A stretch of 64,000 nt of DNA from DAOMFB01 sp963721385 (lineage in GTDB: Bacteria; Acidobacteriota; Thermoanaerobaculia; UBA5066). Under the pieces are notes generated by a model, which made no database searches, was not told the DNA's origin, and saw nothing but the letters and a program-made list of their open reading frames with translations. The position numbers were made by a program, and so were the translations under genes. Below, in pieces: positions 42,869-53,594 of the stretch (the stretch's first letter is position 1; the number at the start of each line of letters is the position of its first letter). The stretch spans positions 620,001 to 684,000 of the forward strand of contig CAVRJB010000013.1 in assembly GCA_963721385.1 (NCBI GenBank). The letters run 5' to 3'.

Positions 42869-43875
42869 CCGCCCCACGCGTCGCCTCCGTGACGGTGCCG
42901 GAGTTCCGGCTCGACTCCGGCGCCGTCCTCCGCGACGTCCGCGTCGCCTACGGGCTCCTCGGCGCGATCGAGCCCGGAGGCGGCAACGTCGTCCTCATCT
43001 TCCACTCGCTCACCGGCGGCCCGGCCGACCTCGGGGGCTTCTTCCCCGACGTCGTGGGCCCCGGCCGGCCCGTCGACACGCGGAGTTGGGCCGTCGTCTG
43101 TCCGAACCTCCTCGGCTCGTGCTACGGAACCACCTACCGGACTTCCTCGGACGAATCCGGCCGCACCGCCGTGACGACACGCGACATGGCGCGCCTCTCC
43201 GGTCTCCTCCTCGACACGCTCGGAGTTTCCCGCGTCGCCCTGGCGACCGGCGGCTCCCTCGGAGGGATGGTCGCCCTCGAATGGGCCGCGACCTTTCCGG
43301 AGCGGTCCGACGCCGTGGTCGTCTTCGCGGCGCCGGCCGCGCACACGGCGTGGGGGATCGGCTGGAACCAGGTCCAGCGCCTCGCCGTCGAGAAGCTCGG
43401 GGCCGAGGGCCTGGCGCTCGCGCGGAGGATCGGGATGCTCACGTACCGGACGGCCGACGAGCTCGAGAAACGCTTCGGGCGAAAGGCCGGCACGGACGAG
43501 CCGTTCGCCATCCAGTCGTACCTGACGAGGCACGGCGAGAAGCTCGTCGCCCGCTTCGATCCGGCGAGCTATCTCACGCTCCTCGACGCCATGGATGCGC
43601 ACGACGTCGGCCGCGGCCGGGGAGGCATCTCCCGCGCGCTGGGCGCCTTCCGCGGGCGGCTCACCGGCGTCGGGATTCCCGGCGACGTCCTCTATGCGCC
43701 GGGAGACGTGAAGCACTGGACACACCGGGCGGGGGCCGCCTTCCGGCAGATCCGCTCGCTTCGAGGGCACGACGGATTCCTCCTCGAGCTGGCGCGCGTG
43801 GGAGACCTTCTCGCCGGCCAGCTGGCTTCCGCCAACGCTCCGGCACGGCGGCGCCTCGCCGGCCTCCGGGGCTGA
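42865..43875 (+). CDS. metX: Homoserine O-acetyltransferase
   Basis: 336 aa from GTG 42865 (GTGA overlap). Alpha/beta-hydrolase fold with nucleophile elbow ATGGSLGGMVALEWA, PNLLGSCYGTTYRTSSDESG-like oxyanion region, Asp in YAPGDVKHW and His in RGHDGFLLE. Acetylates homoserine to supply MetY. The acyl group (acetyl or succinyl) is inferred from the MetY partner, not from the sequence alone. Confidence 0.92.
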   Translation: MTAPRVASVTVPEFRLDSGAVLRDVRVAYGLLGAIEPGGGNVVLIFHSLTGGPADLGGFFPDVVGPGRPVDTRSWAVVCPNLLGSCYGTTYRTSSDESGRTAVTTRDMARLSGLLLDTLGVSRVALATGGSLGGMVALEWAATFPERSDAVVVFAAPAAHTAWGIGWNQVQRLAVEKLGAEGLALARRIGMLTYRTADELEKRFGRKAGTDEPFAIQSYLTRHGEKLVARFDPASYLTLLDAMDAHDVGRGRGGISRALGAFRGRLTGVGIPGDVLYAPGDVKHWTHRAGAAFRQIRSLRGHDGFLLELARVGDLLAGQLASANAPARRRLAGLRG

Positions 43876-43893
43876 CGGCGCGGAGGAACCTCC

Positions 43894-46320
43894 TTACCGC
43901 TGGCTGCGGTCGATCTGCTCGAAGTAGTCGGGGGCGGCGAGGACGTCGCGGCTCTTCGAGCCGCCGGCCGGCGGGCCGACGATGCCGTCGCGCTGCATCA
44001 TGTCGATCAGCTTTCCCGCGCGCGAGAAGCCGATTTCGAGCCGGCGCTGGAGGAAGGAGATCGACGCCATCCGCTCCCGCACGACGAGGCGCGCCGCCTG
44101 GTCGTACATCGGGTCGGCGTCGTCCGCCGAGGCGCGGCCGCCCCGCCCCGCTTCGCCGGCGACCTCCCGGTCGGCCGTCACGCTCTCGTCGTAGATCGGC
44201 CTTCCCTGCTTCTTGAGGAAGCGGCAGATCTCCTTCGTCTCGTCGCCGCTGATGAAGCCGCCGTGGACGCGCATCAGGTAGGACGTGCCGGGCGCGAGGA
44301 AGAGCATGTCCCCCATCCCGAGGAGCGTCTCCGCGCCGACGGCGTCGAGGATCGTCCGCGAGTCGATCTTCGTCCGCGTCGTGTAGGAGATCCGGCACGG
44401 GAGGTTCGCCTTGATCGTTCCGGTGATGACGTCGACGGACGGGCGCTGCGTGGCGAGGATGAGGTGGAGGCCGACGGCGCGGGCCTTCTGCGCGAGGCGG
44501 GCGACCGACTCCTCGATCTCCCGCGGGGCCGTCATCATCAGGTCGGCCAGCTCGTCGATGACGATGACGATGTAGGGCATCGGGGCGATGGCTCCGTCGG
44601 CGCCGGCCTTCAGCTTGTCGCCCACCTTCTCGCGCACCTCCGCGAGCGCCTTCGGGTCGCGGATGGCGGCGTTGTACTGCTCGATGTTCCGGACTCCCGG
44701 CCACTCGGAAAGGAGCTTGTAGCGCCCCTCCATCTCGTCGACCGCCCAGTTCAGGGCGTTGGCCGCCTTCTTCGGGTCGACGATCACGGGGACGAGCAGG
44801 TGCGGCAGGCCCTCGTAGTCCTTCATGTCGTTCATCTTCGGATCGACGAAGATGAACTTCACCTCGTCCGGGCGGGCTTTGAAGAGGATCGACGTGATCA
44901 TGCCGTTCACGCCGACGCTCTTTCCGGCACCCGTCATTCCGGCGACGAGGAGGTGCGGCATCCGCACGAGGTCGGCGACGACCGGCTCGCCCTGGACGTC
45001 GAGGCCGAGCGCGACGGTCAGGAGCGACGGGGAGCGCCGGAACCGCTCGCTTTCGATCACCTCGCGAAGGGCGATGACGTCGCGGTTCCGGTTCGGCACC
45101 TCGATCCCGACGGCCGCGCGCCCCGGGATCCGCTCGATGCGGACTTTCTCCGCCGCGAGGGCGAGCGCGAGGTCGTTCTCGAGGTTCGCGACGCGCGCGA
45201 CCTTGACGCCGGCCGAGGGTTTGAAGTCATAGGTCGTGACGACGGGTCCGGGCGTGTAGGCGTCGACCGCCCCCTCGACGTCGAACTCGAGGCACTTCGA
45301 CGCGATCAGCTCCATCGTCTGCCGGTACTCCTCGCGGTCCTTCTCGCGGTCGCGCTTCGGAGCCGGGCGGAGAAGCTTCTCGGGCGGGAAGACCCAGCCG
45401 CCGTTCTCCTTCAGCGACGGGAACGGCAGGACGCGCTGCGGCGCGTCGGGCTTCTTCGTGATCTGCGCGGGGTGCGCGACCGGGCGGAGCGGCTCCGCGC
45501 CCCCCTTTGGCGCCGTTCGATGGATCGAGAACTTCCCCGCCCCCGCCTTCTCCTTCACGCGGAGAGTGGCCACCGACGGAATGTAGACCACCTCGGCCTC
45601 GCGCTCCGCCTCCGGCTTTTCGGGCGGATGCGCGGCCTCCTCCTTCGCCCGTTCGAGGTGCTTCTTCACGACGTCGCGGCGAAGCTGCTCCTTCTCCGCC
45701 TGCTCCCGGGCTCGGCGGCGCTCGAGGAGGAAGCCGCGCCACCACCCGGAGGCGCGCAGCGTCGCGCCCGACGTCGCCGTCCCGAGGGAAAGGGAGGAGG
45801 CGAGCAGCGCGCCGATCAGGAGGCCGGCGACGAGGAGAATCGCGGCGCCCGGGCCGTTCAGGGCGGAGACGAGGAGCGAGCCGAGGACGTCGCCGACGTA
45901 TCCGCCCGCCCCGAGACCGCCGCCGAGAAGGCGCGGCCGGCCGAACGCGAGGTGGGCGAGCGGCGCCGTCGTCAGGAGGATCAAGAGGAGGCCCAGCCCC
46001 TTCGTCCTCCAGGCGCCCGTCTTGAGGGAGCGGACGCGGCGCGCGCCGAGGACGAGGAGCGAGAGCGGCAGGACGAACGCCGCGACGCCGAAGAACTGGA
46101 GGGCGCCGTCCGCGAACGACGCGCCGAACCGCCCCGCCCAGTTCTTCGGGCGGAGAGTCGGGTCGTGTACCGACGAGAAGAGCGACGGGTCCTGCGGGTG
46201 GTACGAGAGGAGAGCGGCCAGGAGAAGCGCTCCCGCCGCGAAGACCAGGATGCCGAGGAACTCGTCGCGCCTCTTTTCGAGAACGGAGAGCTCCTCGGGA
46301 CGGGGGGCGCTCGGGGCCAT
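43894..46320 (-). CDS. ftsK: DNA translocase FtsK/SpoIIIE
   Basis: 808 aa. Four N-terminal membrane segments (FLGILVFAAGALLLAALLSY, LQFFGVAAFVLPLSLLVLGA, LGLLLILLTTAPLAHLAFG, AAILLVAGLLIGALLASSL), a charged linker, then the RecA-like motor: Walker A VAGMTGAGKSVGVN, Walker B YIVIVIDELADLMM, and a C-terminal winged-helix gamma domain (ASISFLQRRLEIGFSRAGKLIDMMQRDGIV). Pumps DNA through the closing septum towards dif. Two bp downstream of uppP. Confidence 0.97.
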   Translation of the reverse strand: MAPSAPRPEELSVLEKRRDEFLGILVFAAGALLLAALLSYHPQDPSLFSSVHDPTLRPKNWAGRFGASFADGALQFFGVAAFVLPLSLLVLGARRVRSLKTGAWRTKGLGLLLILLTTAPLAHLAFGRPRLLGGGLGAGGYVGDVLGSLLVSALNGPGAAILLVAGLLIGALLASSLSLGTATSGATLRASGWWRGFLLERRRAREQAEKEQLRRDVVKKHLERAKEEAAHPPEKPEAEREAEVVYIPSVATLRVKEKAGAGKFSIHRTAPKGGAEPLRPVAHPAQITKKPDAPQRVLPFPSLKENGGWVFPPEKLLRPAPKRDREKDREEYRQTMELIASKCLEFDVEGAVDAYTPGPVVTTYDFKPSAGVKVARVANLENDLALALAAEKVRIERIPGRAAVGIEVPNRNRDVIALREVIESERFRRSPSLLTVALGLDVQGEPVVADLVRMPHLLVAGMTGAGKSVGVNGMITSILFKARPDEVKFIFVDPKMNDMKDYEGLPHLLVPVIVDPKKAANALNWAVDEMEGRYKLLSEWPGVRNIEQYNAAIRDPKALAEVREKVGDKLKAGADGAIAPMPYIVIVIDELADLMMTAPREIEESVARLAQKARAVGLHLILATQRPSVDVITGTIKANLPCRISYTTRTKIDSRTILDAVGAETLLGMGDMLFLAPGTSYLMRVHGGFISGDETKEICRFLKKQGRPIYDESVTADREVAGEAGRGGRASADDADPMYDQAARLVVRERMASISFLQRRLEIGFSRAGKLIDMMQRDGIVGPPAGGSKSRDVLAAPDYFEQIDRSQR

Positions 46321-46322
46321 GC

Positions 46323-47156
46323 TCAGGAGCTCCGGACCAGGAGAAAGAGGCCCAGGGCGCCTGTGTACGCAATGAAGGGGACGAGCCGCATCGAGATGAC
46401 GAGCCGGAGGAGCGCCGCGATGGCGACGTAACCAACGACGGCCGCCACCGCCATTCCGACGAGGTAAACCGGCCAGGCCGCCGCGTCGAGAGCGCCGCCT
46501 CCGTGGCGGAAAGCGCTGACATTCTCGACCGCAGCGGCGGCGAGGATCGTCGGGATCGAGAGGAGGAACGAGAACTCCGCAGCGGCCCGACGCGAGAGCC
46601 CGGCGAACAGGCCGACGGAGATCGTGTTTCCCGACCGCGAAAGGCCGTGGAAGATCGCCGAGACGGCCTGGCAGAGGCCGATGAGCGCGGCGTCGCCGGA
46701 GCGGACCTCGGCGAGGCTCCGCCCCCCCTCGCCGCGCCTTCTGCCGACGATCTGGGCTGCGGAAAGAAGCAGGGCCGTCCCGCAGAGGGAGGCGCCGATC
46801 AACCGGAAGTTCGTCATCCCCTCGACCGCGACCTTCTTCAGAGGCATCGCGACGAGACCCGTCATCGCGACGGCGAGAAGGAGAAGGCCGACGAGCTTCC
46901 ACGCGGCGCGCTTCTCCACGGGATCCTCCGCGAGGAGTCCGGTCGCGGTCTGGGTGAGGCGCTCGCGGAAGAAGACGACGACCGCGACGAGCGTCCCGAC
47001 GTGGAGGAGGACGTCGAACAGGATGCCCGGCTGCGCGAACCCCGGGATGAGGCTCTGCGCGAGCGCGAGGTGGGCGGTGGACGAGACGGGGAGAAACTCC
47101 GTCAGCCCCTGCAGGATTCCCAGCAGGACCGCCTGTCCGACGGTGATGGACATCAA
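46323..47156 (-). CDS. uppP: Undecaprenyl-diphosphatase UppP (BacA)
   Basis: 277 aa, all-membrane. QAVLLGILQGLTEFLPVSSTAHLALAQSLI and the second signature SAIFHGLSRSGNTISVGLFAGLSRRAAAEFSFLLSIPTI carry the catalytic Glu/Ser/Arg region. Recycles undecaprenyl pyrophosphate for peptidoglycan and glycan synthesis. Confidence 0.97.
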   Translation of the reverse strand: MMSITVGQAVLLGILQGLTEFLPVSSTAHLALAQSLIPGFAQPGILFDVLLHVGTLVAVVVFFRERLTQTATGLLAEDPVEKRAAWKLVGLLLLAVAMTGLVAMPLKKVAVEGMTNFRLIGASLCGTALLLSAAQIVGRRRGEGGRSLAEVRSGDAALIGLCQAVSAIFHGLSRSGNTISVGLFAGLSRRAAAEFSFLLSIPTILAAAAVENVSAFRHGGGALDAAAWPVYLVGMAVAAVVGYVAIAALLRLVISMRLVPFIAYTGALGLFLLVRSS

Positions 47157-47201
47157 GGGATTGTAACAAGCCTCAGCCCTCCCGGAGGGCCGCCGTCAGG
47201 G

Positions 47202-47792
47202 TCAGGGCCGCCCGTTTTCGGCGGAGAACGACGTCTCCGCGCTCCAGCCGAAGGCTGCCGCGGCGGCCGAGAAAAGCTCGCGAGCGTGGGTCTCGGCTTT
47301 TCCGAAGAGGCCGGCGTCGCGCGCTGCCCGGCCGAGGGCGCCGCGCGCCCAGGCGCCCCAACGCGTCCGGTCGTCCGGCGTGATCGGGTTCAGCCAGCCT
47401 GAGGTCTCACTGAACCATTCCACCCGCTCGTCGACCGCCACGATTCCGGGGGCCGGCATCCGCACTCTCACCCGCCGGGCCCCGGTGTCGGCCTCGACGG
47501 CAAAGCCCTTCTCGAGGTCGAATCCGCCGAGGACGCGGCCCCGGACCCGGAGGACGGCGTTTTTCGGAATGTCGAAGACGAGGATCGTCTTCACGTCCTC
47601 GAACCGGACGACGTCGGCCACTTCCATCTCGACCGTGGCGAGCCGGGCGATCTTCTTCACGGCCTGGACGACTGGCGCCGAGTCGACGCGCGACGTCTCC
47701 ACGCGGCGCCCGAGCAGGTAGCCGAGGCCGACCGCGAGAACGAGAAGCAAGGCCGGAAGGGCCAGGGAGCCGGCGCCGCGTCGTTCCGTCAC
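47202..47792 (-). CDS. DUF4230 family protein
   Basis: 196 aa, GTG start overlapping the rsmA stop (GTGA). One N-terminal membrane anchor (LALPALLLVLAVGLGYLLG), then an outside domain resembling DUF4230 (VVQAVKKIARLATVEMEVADVV, ILVFDIPKNAVLRVRGRVLGGFDLEKGF). Function unknown. Between rsmA and uppP in a minus-strand operon. Confidence 0.78.
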   Translation of the reverse strand: MTERRGAGSLALPALLLVLAVGLGYLLGRRVETSRVDSAPVVQAVKKIARLATVEMEVADVVRFEDVKTILVFDIPKNAVLRVRGRVLGGFDLEKGFAVEADTGARRVRVRMPAPGIVAVDERVEWFSETSGWLNPITPDDRTRWGAWARGALGRAARDAGLFGKAETHARELFSAAAAAFGWSAETSFSAENGRP

Positions 47793-48616
47793 GATTCCTC
47801 CGTTTCGATTCTCGCGCTCCGCGCGGGCCCGAGCCGCGGGGCAAGCGCCTCGAAGTCCGCGAGGGAGAGCTCCTCCGCCCGGACCGTGGGCAGAAAGCCC
47901 TGCGCCGCGACCGCTGCGGCGGCGGCATCCCGCCCGAACGTCGGCGCGAGCGCATTCACGAGGGTCTTCCGGCGTTGCGAAAAGCCCGCCGACGCGGCGG
48001 CGAGAGCGGCCGCGGCCGCGGGAGAGGCGGGGCGCGGGATCAGCTCGAGGACGGTCGACATCACCTTCGGCGGCGGCGAGAAGGAGCGAGGTTTCACGTC
48101 GAAGAGACGGCGCGCCGACGAGTGGGCACCGGCGTCGAGCGTCAGGTAGCCGTACGCCGAGGTCCGCGGCTGCGCGACGAGCCGGTCGGCGACCTCTTTC
48201 TGGACCATGACGACGAGGCGCGAGAAGAGGTCGGGGCGGCGGACGAAGGCGCGGATCATCGGCGTTGCCGACTCGTACGGCAGGTTGCCGACGAGCGGTA
48301 CGGGGGGCGCCGCGCCGGCGTCTGCGAGCGCCGCGGCGATGTCGACGCGGAGCGCGTCGGCCGTCAATACGGTGAGCGGCGAGCCGGCGAACTCGCGCCG
48401 CAGCGCGTCGGCCAGCGCCCCGTCGATCTCGAAGGTCACGACCCGGATCCCGCGCGAAAGGAGGGGGCGCGTCAGCGCGCCCCTGCCGGGCCCGATCTCG
48501 ACGACCGTGTCACCGGCCCCGGTGCCGAGGGCGTCGAGGATTTTCCGGGAGGCCCCGCCATCCGACAGAAAGTGCTGACCGTAACGGGGATGCAGGCGCG
48601 GTCTTGACGCTCTCAC
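47789..48616 (-). CDS. rsmA: 16S rRNA dimethyladenosine transferase
   Basis: 275 aa using GTG 48616; GTG 48625 is an alternative three codons longer. PRYGQHFLSDGGASRKIL, SAM site VVEIGPGRGALTRPLL, VTFEIDGAL, target-base motif VGNLPYESATPMI (NLPY) and FSPPPKVMSTVL, all classical for KsgA. Dimethylates two adenines in the 16S rRNA 3' hairpin. Divergent from trxA, 66 bp between. Confidence 0.95.
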   Translation of the reverse strand: MRASRPRLHPRYGQHFLSDGGASRKILDALGTGAGDTVVEIGPGRGALTRPLLSRGIRVVTFEIDGALADALRREFAGSPLTVLTADALRVDIAAALADAGAAPPVPLVGNLPYESATPMIRAFVRRPDLFSRLVVMVQKEVADRLVAQPRTSAYGYLTLDAGAHSSARRLFDVKPRSFSPPPKVMSTVLELIPRPASPAAAAALAAASAGFSQRRKTLVNALAPTFGRDAAAAAVAAQGFLPTVRAEELSLADFEALAPRLGPARSARIETEES

Positions 48617-48682
48617 GCCGCGCACCCTACCATCCTGCGGCGGCCCGAAAGGTCCCGCCCCGCCCAGCGAGAAAGGAATCCC

Positions 48683-49009
48683 ATGTCCGGAAACGTCCTC
48701 GAACTGACGGAGACGTCCTTCGATTCGTCCGTCCTCAAGAGTGCCAAGCCCGTCCTTGTCGACTTCTGGGCCGTCTGGTGCGGCCCGTGCCGCCAGGTGG
48801 CGCCCATCGTCGAGTCCCTCGCGACCAAGTGGGGCGACAAGGTGACCGTCGCCAAGGTCAACGTGGACGACGTCCCGCAGGTGGCCGAACGTTACGGGAT
48901 CATGTCGATCCCGACGCTGATGCTCTTCAAGGGAGGGCAGGTCGTCGAGCGCGTCGTCGGCGTCTCGCCGCAGTCGGCTCTCGAGAGGAAGTTCGAACCT
49001 CACATCTGA
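48683..49009 (+). CDS. trxA: Thioredoxin
   Basis: 108 aa with the active site FWAVWCGPCRQVAP, cis-Pro in SIPTLMLFKGG. GAAAGGA precedes the ATG. Reduces protein disulfides in the cytoplasm. Single gene, converging with a small secreted-protein gene that overlaps its 3' end on the other strand. Confidence 0.97.
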   Translation: MSGNVLELTETSFDSSVLKSAKPVLVDFWAVWCGPCRQVAPIVESLATKWGDKVTVAKVNVDDVPQVAERYGIMSIPTLMLFKGGQVVERVVGVSPQSALERKFEPHI

Positions 49010-49376
49010 GGTTCAGCGCGCGCGGGGTCGGGGTCGCGAGGGTAGGGCCGGGGAGGATCTGGCGCGCGATCGGCCCGGCCGGGTCATCGACCCAGAGAAT
49101 GCGGACCCGGCTCCCGGTCCGGAGCGAGGCCTCGATCTGCGTCTCGCCGTCGATCCGGAAGACCCGGCCGGCGCTCCCCACCTCGGCCACGACGACGTGC
49201 TTTCCCGGCACCCAGCCGACGACCGAACCGGCTGCCTTCCGGAGCGGCCGGGGCGTCGGCGTGGCCGTCGGGGTGGCGGTCGGCTTCTTCTTTTTCGCCG
49301 GCGCGGCGCCGGCCCGGACCGGCGCAAGGACGAAAAAGGCCGCCAACAGGGCCCCGCCGGCCAGAAAACGCCTCAT
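48927..49376 (-). CDS. Small secreted protein with Thr-Pro spacer, unknown function
   Basis: 149 aa. Signal peptide (LAGGALLAAFFVLAPVRAGAA), a KKKK patch and a PTATPTATPTPRP spacer, then a compact beta-rich part (VVGWVPGKHVVVAEVGSAGRVFRIDGETQIEASLRTGSRVRI). The frame has no stop before it enters the trxA 3' end, so its last 28 codons are antisense to trxA and look like noise (Arg-rich); the functional part probably ends near 49010. Unknown family. Confidence 0.6.
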   Translation of the reverse strand: MRRFLAGGALLAAFFVLAPVRAGAAPAKKKKPTATPTATPTPRPLRKAAGSVVGWVPGKHVVVAEVGSAGRVFRIDGETQIEASLRTGSRVRILWVDDPAGPIARQILPGPTLATPTPRALNLRCEVRTSSREPTAARRRRRARRPALP

Positions 49377-49527
49377 GGGGCGGCGAGGATACGGCCGTCC
49401 CGGACCGGCGAGTTATCCTTTTTCGGCCGGGTCGGGGCCCCGGCATTCCGCTTGCTCTGGATCACCCGCGGCGCTCGGCGGCTGCCGAACTGACGCCGGC
49501 TTCCGCGCGACCAACGAAAAGGACGTC

Positions 49528-50562
<1,035 letters not shown>

Positions 50563-50581
50563 CGGGCCTCCGCTCGACACG

Positions 50582-51469
50582 ATGCTCTCCCGCGACACCA
50601 TCAGGAAGATCCACAGGATCCGCATCCGGACGAACCGGCTCGTGAACGCCGGCCTCGGGGGGGAGTACCACTCCGTCTTCCGCGGCCGGGGCATGGAGTT
50701 CTCGGAGGTCCGCGAGTACGTTCCCGGCGACGATGTGAGGGCCATCGACTGGAACGTCACGGCGCGGACGGGCGTCCCGCACGTGAAGAAGTTCGTCGAG
50801 GAGCGGAATCTGACGGTCCTCCTCCTCCTCGATCTCTCCGCTTCGCAGGCCTTCGGCTCGAAGTACCTGACGAAGCGCGAGCTGATGGCCGAGCTGGCGG
50901 GAGTTCTGGCCTTCGCGGCGGTGAAGAACAACGACCGGGTGGGCGCCCTCTTCTTCACGGACCGCCTCGAGCGCTTCGTCCCTCCCCGGAAGGGGCTGGA
51001 CCATGCGCTCTCGATCGTCCGCGACGCCCTCGCCCTCGCCCCCGCCGGGACGGCGACCGGCCTCGACCTCGCCCTGAAGAGCGCCGCGTCGCTCCTGAAG
51101 CAGCGGGCCGTCGTCTTCGTCGTCTCCGACTTCCTCGACGCGGGTTACGAAAAGGCGCTCCGGATGCTGAACCGGCGGCACGACGTCGTCGCGCTCCCGA
51201 TCACGGACCCCCGCGAGGAGGAGATGCCGCGGGCCGGTCTCGTCCGGCTCCGCGACGCCGAGACGGGGGCGACGCGCGTCGTCGACCTCTCCGATCCCGC
51301 CTTCCGGGCCCTCTGGGGCCACCGCTCCGCCTCCCCGTTTCCAGATCCGGCCCGCGTCTTCCGCACGGCGGGGATCGACTCGATTCCCCTCCGGACCGAC
51401 GCTCCCTTCGAAGCGGCGCTCGTCAGGTTCTTCAAGGAGCGCGAGCGGCGAAAGGCGGCGGGCCGATGA
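50582..51469 (+). CDS. DUF58 domain protein (VWA-like)
   Basis: 295 aa. Characteristic GGEYHSVFRGRGMEFSEVREYVPGDDVRAIDWNVTARTG block, then a VWA-like fold with LLLLDLSASQAFGS (MIDAS-like DxSxS). Partner of MoxR in Bat operons. 19 bp after moxR; its stop overlaps the next ATG. Confidence 0.94.
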   Translation: MLSRDTIRKIHRIRIRTNRLVNAGLGGEYHSVFRGRGMEFSEVREYVPGDDVRAIDWNVTARTGVPHVKKFVEERNLTVLLLLDLSASQAFGSKYLTKRELMAELAGVLAFAAVKNNDRVGALFFTDRLERFVPPRKGLDHALSIVRDALALAPAGTATGLDLALKSAASLLKQRAVVFVVSDFLDAGYEKALRMLNRRHDVVALPITDPREEEMPRAGLVRLRDAETGATRVVDLSDPAFRALWGHRSASPFPDPARVFRTAGIDSIPLRTDAPFEAALVRFFKERERRKAAGR

Positions 51470-52545
51470 AGCGGACGAGACCGAAGAGGTTTCTGCTTCC
51501 CGTGCAGGCCGTTTGCCTCGTGCTTTCAGGGCCGCTTCTCGCTCAGGGTCAGGCTGCAGATTCTTCGAAGGTGAATGAGACCACCGGTTCGGGCCGTCCG
51601 GAGATCGTCTTCGGCGTCCAGGCCGACCGGACGGCCGTGTCGGTCGGAGACCGCGTCGTGCTCACCTACACGGCCCGGATTCCCGCCGGTTCGAAGCTGG
51701 TCCTCGAGGCGCTCGTGACCCCGGAGCCGCCGGAGGGGCAGAGGCCCCCCGGCGGCGCCGTCCTCGAGTTCGAGACGCCGAAGCCGCCCGACGTCGGCGA
51801 AAAGCCTGCAGCGGACGGCACCGTGCTTTGGAAGCAGACCGTCGCGTTCATTCCCTTCATGGCGGGAACGATCGTGGCTCCCGGACCTCATTTCACCTTC
51901 GAAGGCGAGCAGCGCGGCGGTCCTTCCGGCGCCTCGTCCGACGTGCGCCCGCCCGCCGTGACGCTGCAGGTCGCGTCGCGCCTCCCCAAGAACGCCAAGC
52001 CGGAGAGCCTCCCGGCGAAGGACGACCGCCCGGTGCGACTCCCGTCCGTCTCCCCGTTCTTCTGGGCGGGGATCGCCGCCTGCCTTCTTCTCTTCGCCCT
52101 GGCCCTCTGGTGGCGGATCCGGAGGAGGCGCCGGGCGACGGCGGCTGTTCCGGCCGTCCCGCCCCGGCCGGCCGGAGAGGAGTTCCTCGACGCCCTTGCC
52201 CTCCTCGCGAAGGAAGCCGATTCCCTCGGCGGCGACCCGCGCGACTTCTATTCGCGGCTCACCCACGCCGTGAAGCGGTACCTCGAACGGCGCCTCGACG
52301 AGCCGATCCTCGAGTGGACGACCTTCGAGACGGTCCGGCGCCTCCGCGAGAAGGGCTTCGAGCTGCCGCGCGAGGTGGCCTTCGCCGACCTCCTCTCCGC
52401 CGCCGACCTCGTCAAGTTCGGAAAGGGGCGGTCGACGCGCGACGACGCGCGCACGCACCTCTCCCGCGCGCGCCTCCTCCACGATCACGTCGAGGCCCGT
52501 CTTGCGCCGCCTCCGGCGGCCGCCCCCAGGCAGAGCGCGTCGTGA
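51466..52545 (+). CDS. Membrane protein of the Bat operon (DUF4381/BatD-like)
   Basis: 359 aa. Signal peptide to about residue 30, a beta-rich outer domain (GVQADRTAVSVGDRVVLTYTARIPAGSKL), one membrane segment near residues 202-222 (PFFWAGIAACLLLFALALWW) followed by Arg-rich stop-transfer, and a cytoplasmic C-terminal helical domain (FYSRLTHAVKRYLERRLDEPILEWTTFETVRRLREKG). In other Bat loci the gene in this place is a short DUF4381 protein. Function unknown, probably part of the complex. Confidence 0.8.
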   Translation: MKRTRPKRFLLPVQAVCLVLSGPLLAQGQAADSSKVNETTGSGRPEIVFGVQADRTAVSVGDRVVLTYTARIPAGSKLVLEALVTPEPPEGQRPPGGAVLEFETPKPPDVGEKPAADGTVLWKQTVAFIPFMAGTIVAPGPHFTFEGEQRGGPSGASSDVRPPAVTLQVASRLPKNAKPESLPAKDDRPVRLPSVSPFFWAGIAACLLLFALALWWRIRRRRRATAAVPAVPPRPAGEEFLDALALLAKEADSLGGDPRDFYSRLTHAVKRYLERRLDEPILEWTTFETVRRLREKGFELPREVAFADLLSAADLVKFGKGRSTRDDARTHLSRARLLHDHVEARLAPPPAAAPRQSAS

Positions 52546-53594
52546 CCGGCCTGAAGCAGGAGCTCCTGGCCCTCGTGCCACCGGGCCTCTCGTTCAAGGA
52601 CCCCGGGCTGCTGCTGCTCCTCCTCGTCGTGCCGCTCGCGATCGCCCTGGCGTTCCTCCGCGAGCGTCGGGGGGACGGTGCGCTCGTCGTGCCCACCCTG
52701 GCCTTCGCCGCGCCGCGCCCTTCGTGGCGAGTCCGGCTCCGCCATCTGCCGTTCGCGCTCGCCCTCCTCGGCTATGCCGCTCTCGTCGTCGCTCTCGCGC
52801 GGCCGCGCCTCGGCCTCGAGCGGACGGAATCATGGACGGAGGGGGTCGACATCTTCATCGCCCTCGACGCCTCCGGCTCGATGGCGGCCGAGGACTTCAA
52901 GCCCAAGAACCGCTTCTTCGTCGCGAAAAACTCCGTCCGGCAGTTCATCGAGGGGCGCAAGACCGACCGCGTCGGCATCCTCGCCTTCGCGGGCCGCGCC
53001 CGGACCGTGGCGCCGCTGACGACGGACCGCGCCATGGTCCTCGAGCGGCTCTCGGGCCTGACGCTCGGCGAACAGGGGGACGGCACCGCGATCGGAATGG
53101 CGCTCGGAAACGCCCTCGCGCGCCTCCGGCCGTCGAAGGCCAAGTCGAAGGTCATCGTCCTCGTCACCGACGGAGGCAACAACGCGGGAGAGATCGACCC
53201 CGACACGGCCGCCGGCATCGCGAAGGCGCTCGGCATCCGGGTCTACACGATCGGCGTCGGCACGGTGTCGGGGCCGGTCGAGATCCCGATCCCGTTCCGG
53301 GACCCCGAGACCGGGCACGTCACCGAGCGAAGGGTCATGGCGAACGTGGACGTCGACGAGGCGCTCCTCCAGAGGATCTCCGGCGCGACGGGCGGGAAGT
53401 TCTACCGCGCCACGGACGCGCAGGGGCTCGCTGACACCTTCGCCGACATCGACCGGCTCGAGAAGAGCGAGATCAAGACCGCGACCTACACCCGCTTCCG
53501 CGAGGCCTTCCAGGGCGCGGCGACGCCCGCCGCGGCGCTCCTCGCCGTCGCCGGTCTCCTCGCAGCCTTCGCGTTCCCCGTGGTGCCGCGATGA
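52542..53594 (+). CDS. batA: VWA-domain membrane protein BatA-like
   Basis: 350 aa from GTG 52542 (GTGA overlap). Two N-terminal membrane segments (LLLLLLVVPLAIALAFL, LPFALALLGYAALVVALA), a von Willebrand A domain with intact MIDAS (IFIALDASGSMAAEDF, then TTDR and VTDGGNNAG), and one C-terminal membrane segment. Bat proteins form a periplasm-facing complex linked to stress tolerance; the precise role is unsettled. Confidence 0.92.
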   Translation: MTGLKQELLALVPPGLSFKDPGLLLLLLVVPLAIALAFLRERRGDGALVVPTLAFAAPRPSWRVRLRHLPFALALLGYAALVVALARPRLGLERTESWTEGVDIFIALDASGSMAAEDFKPKNRFFVAKNSVRQFIEGRKTDRVGILAFAGRARTVAPLTTDRAMVLERLSGLTLGEQGDGTAIGMALGNALARLRPSKAKSKVIVLVTDGGNNAGEIDPDTAAGIAKALGIRVYTIGVGTVSGPVEIPIPFRDPETGHVTERRVMANVDVDEALLQRISGATGGKFYRATDAQGLADTFADIDRLEKSEIKTATYTRFREAFQGAATPAAALLAVAGLLAAFAFPVVPR

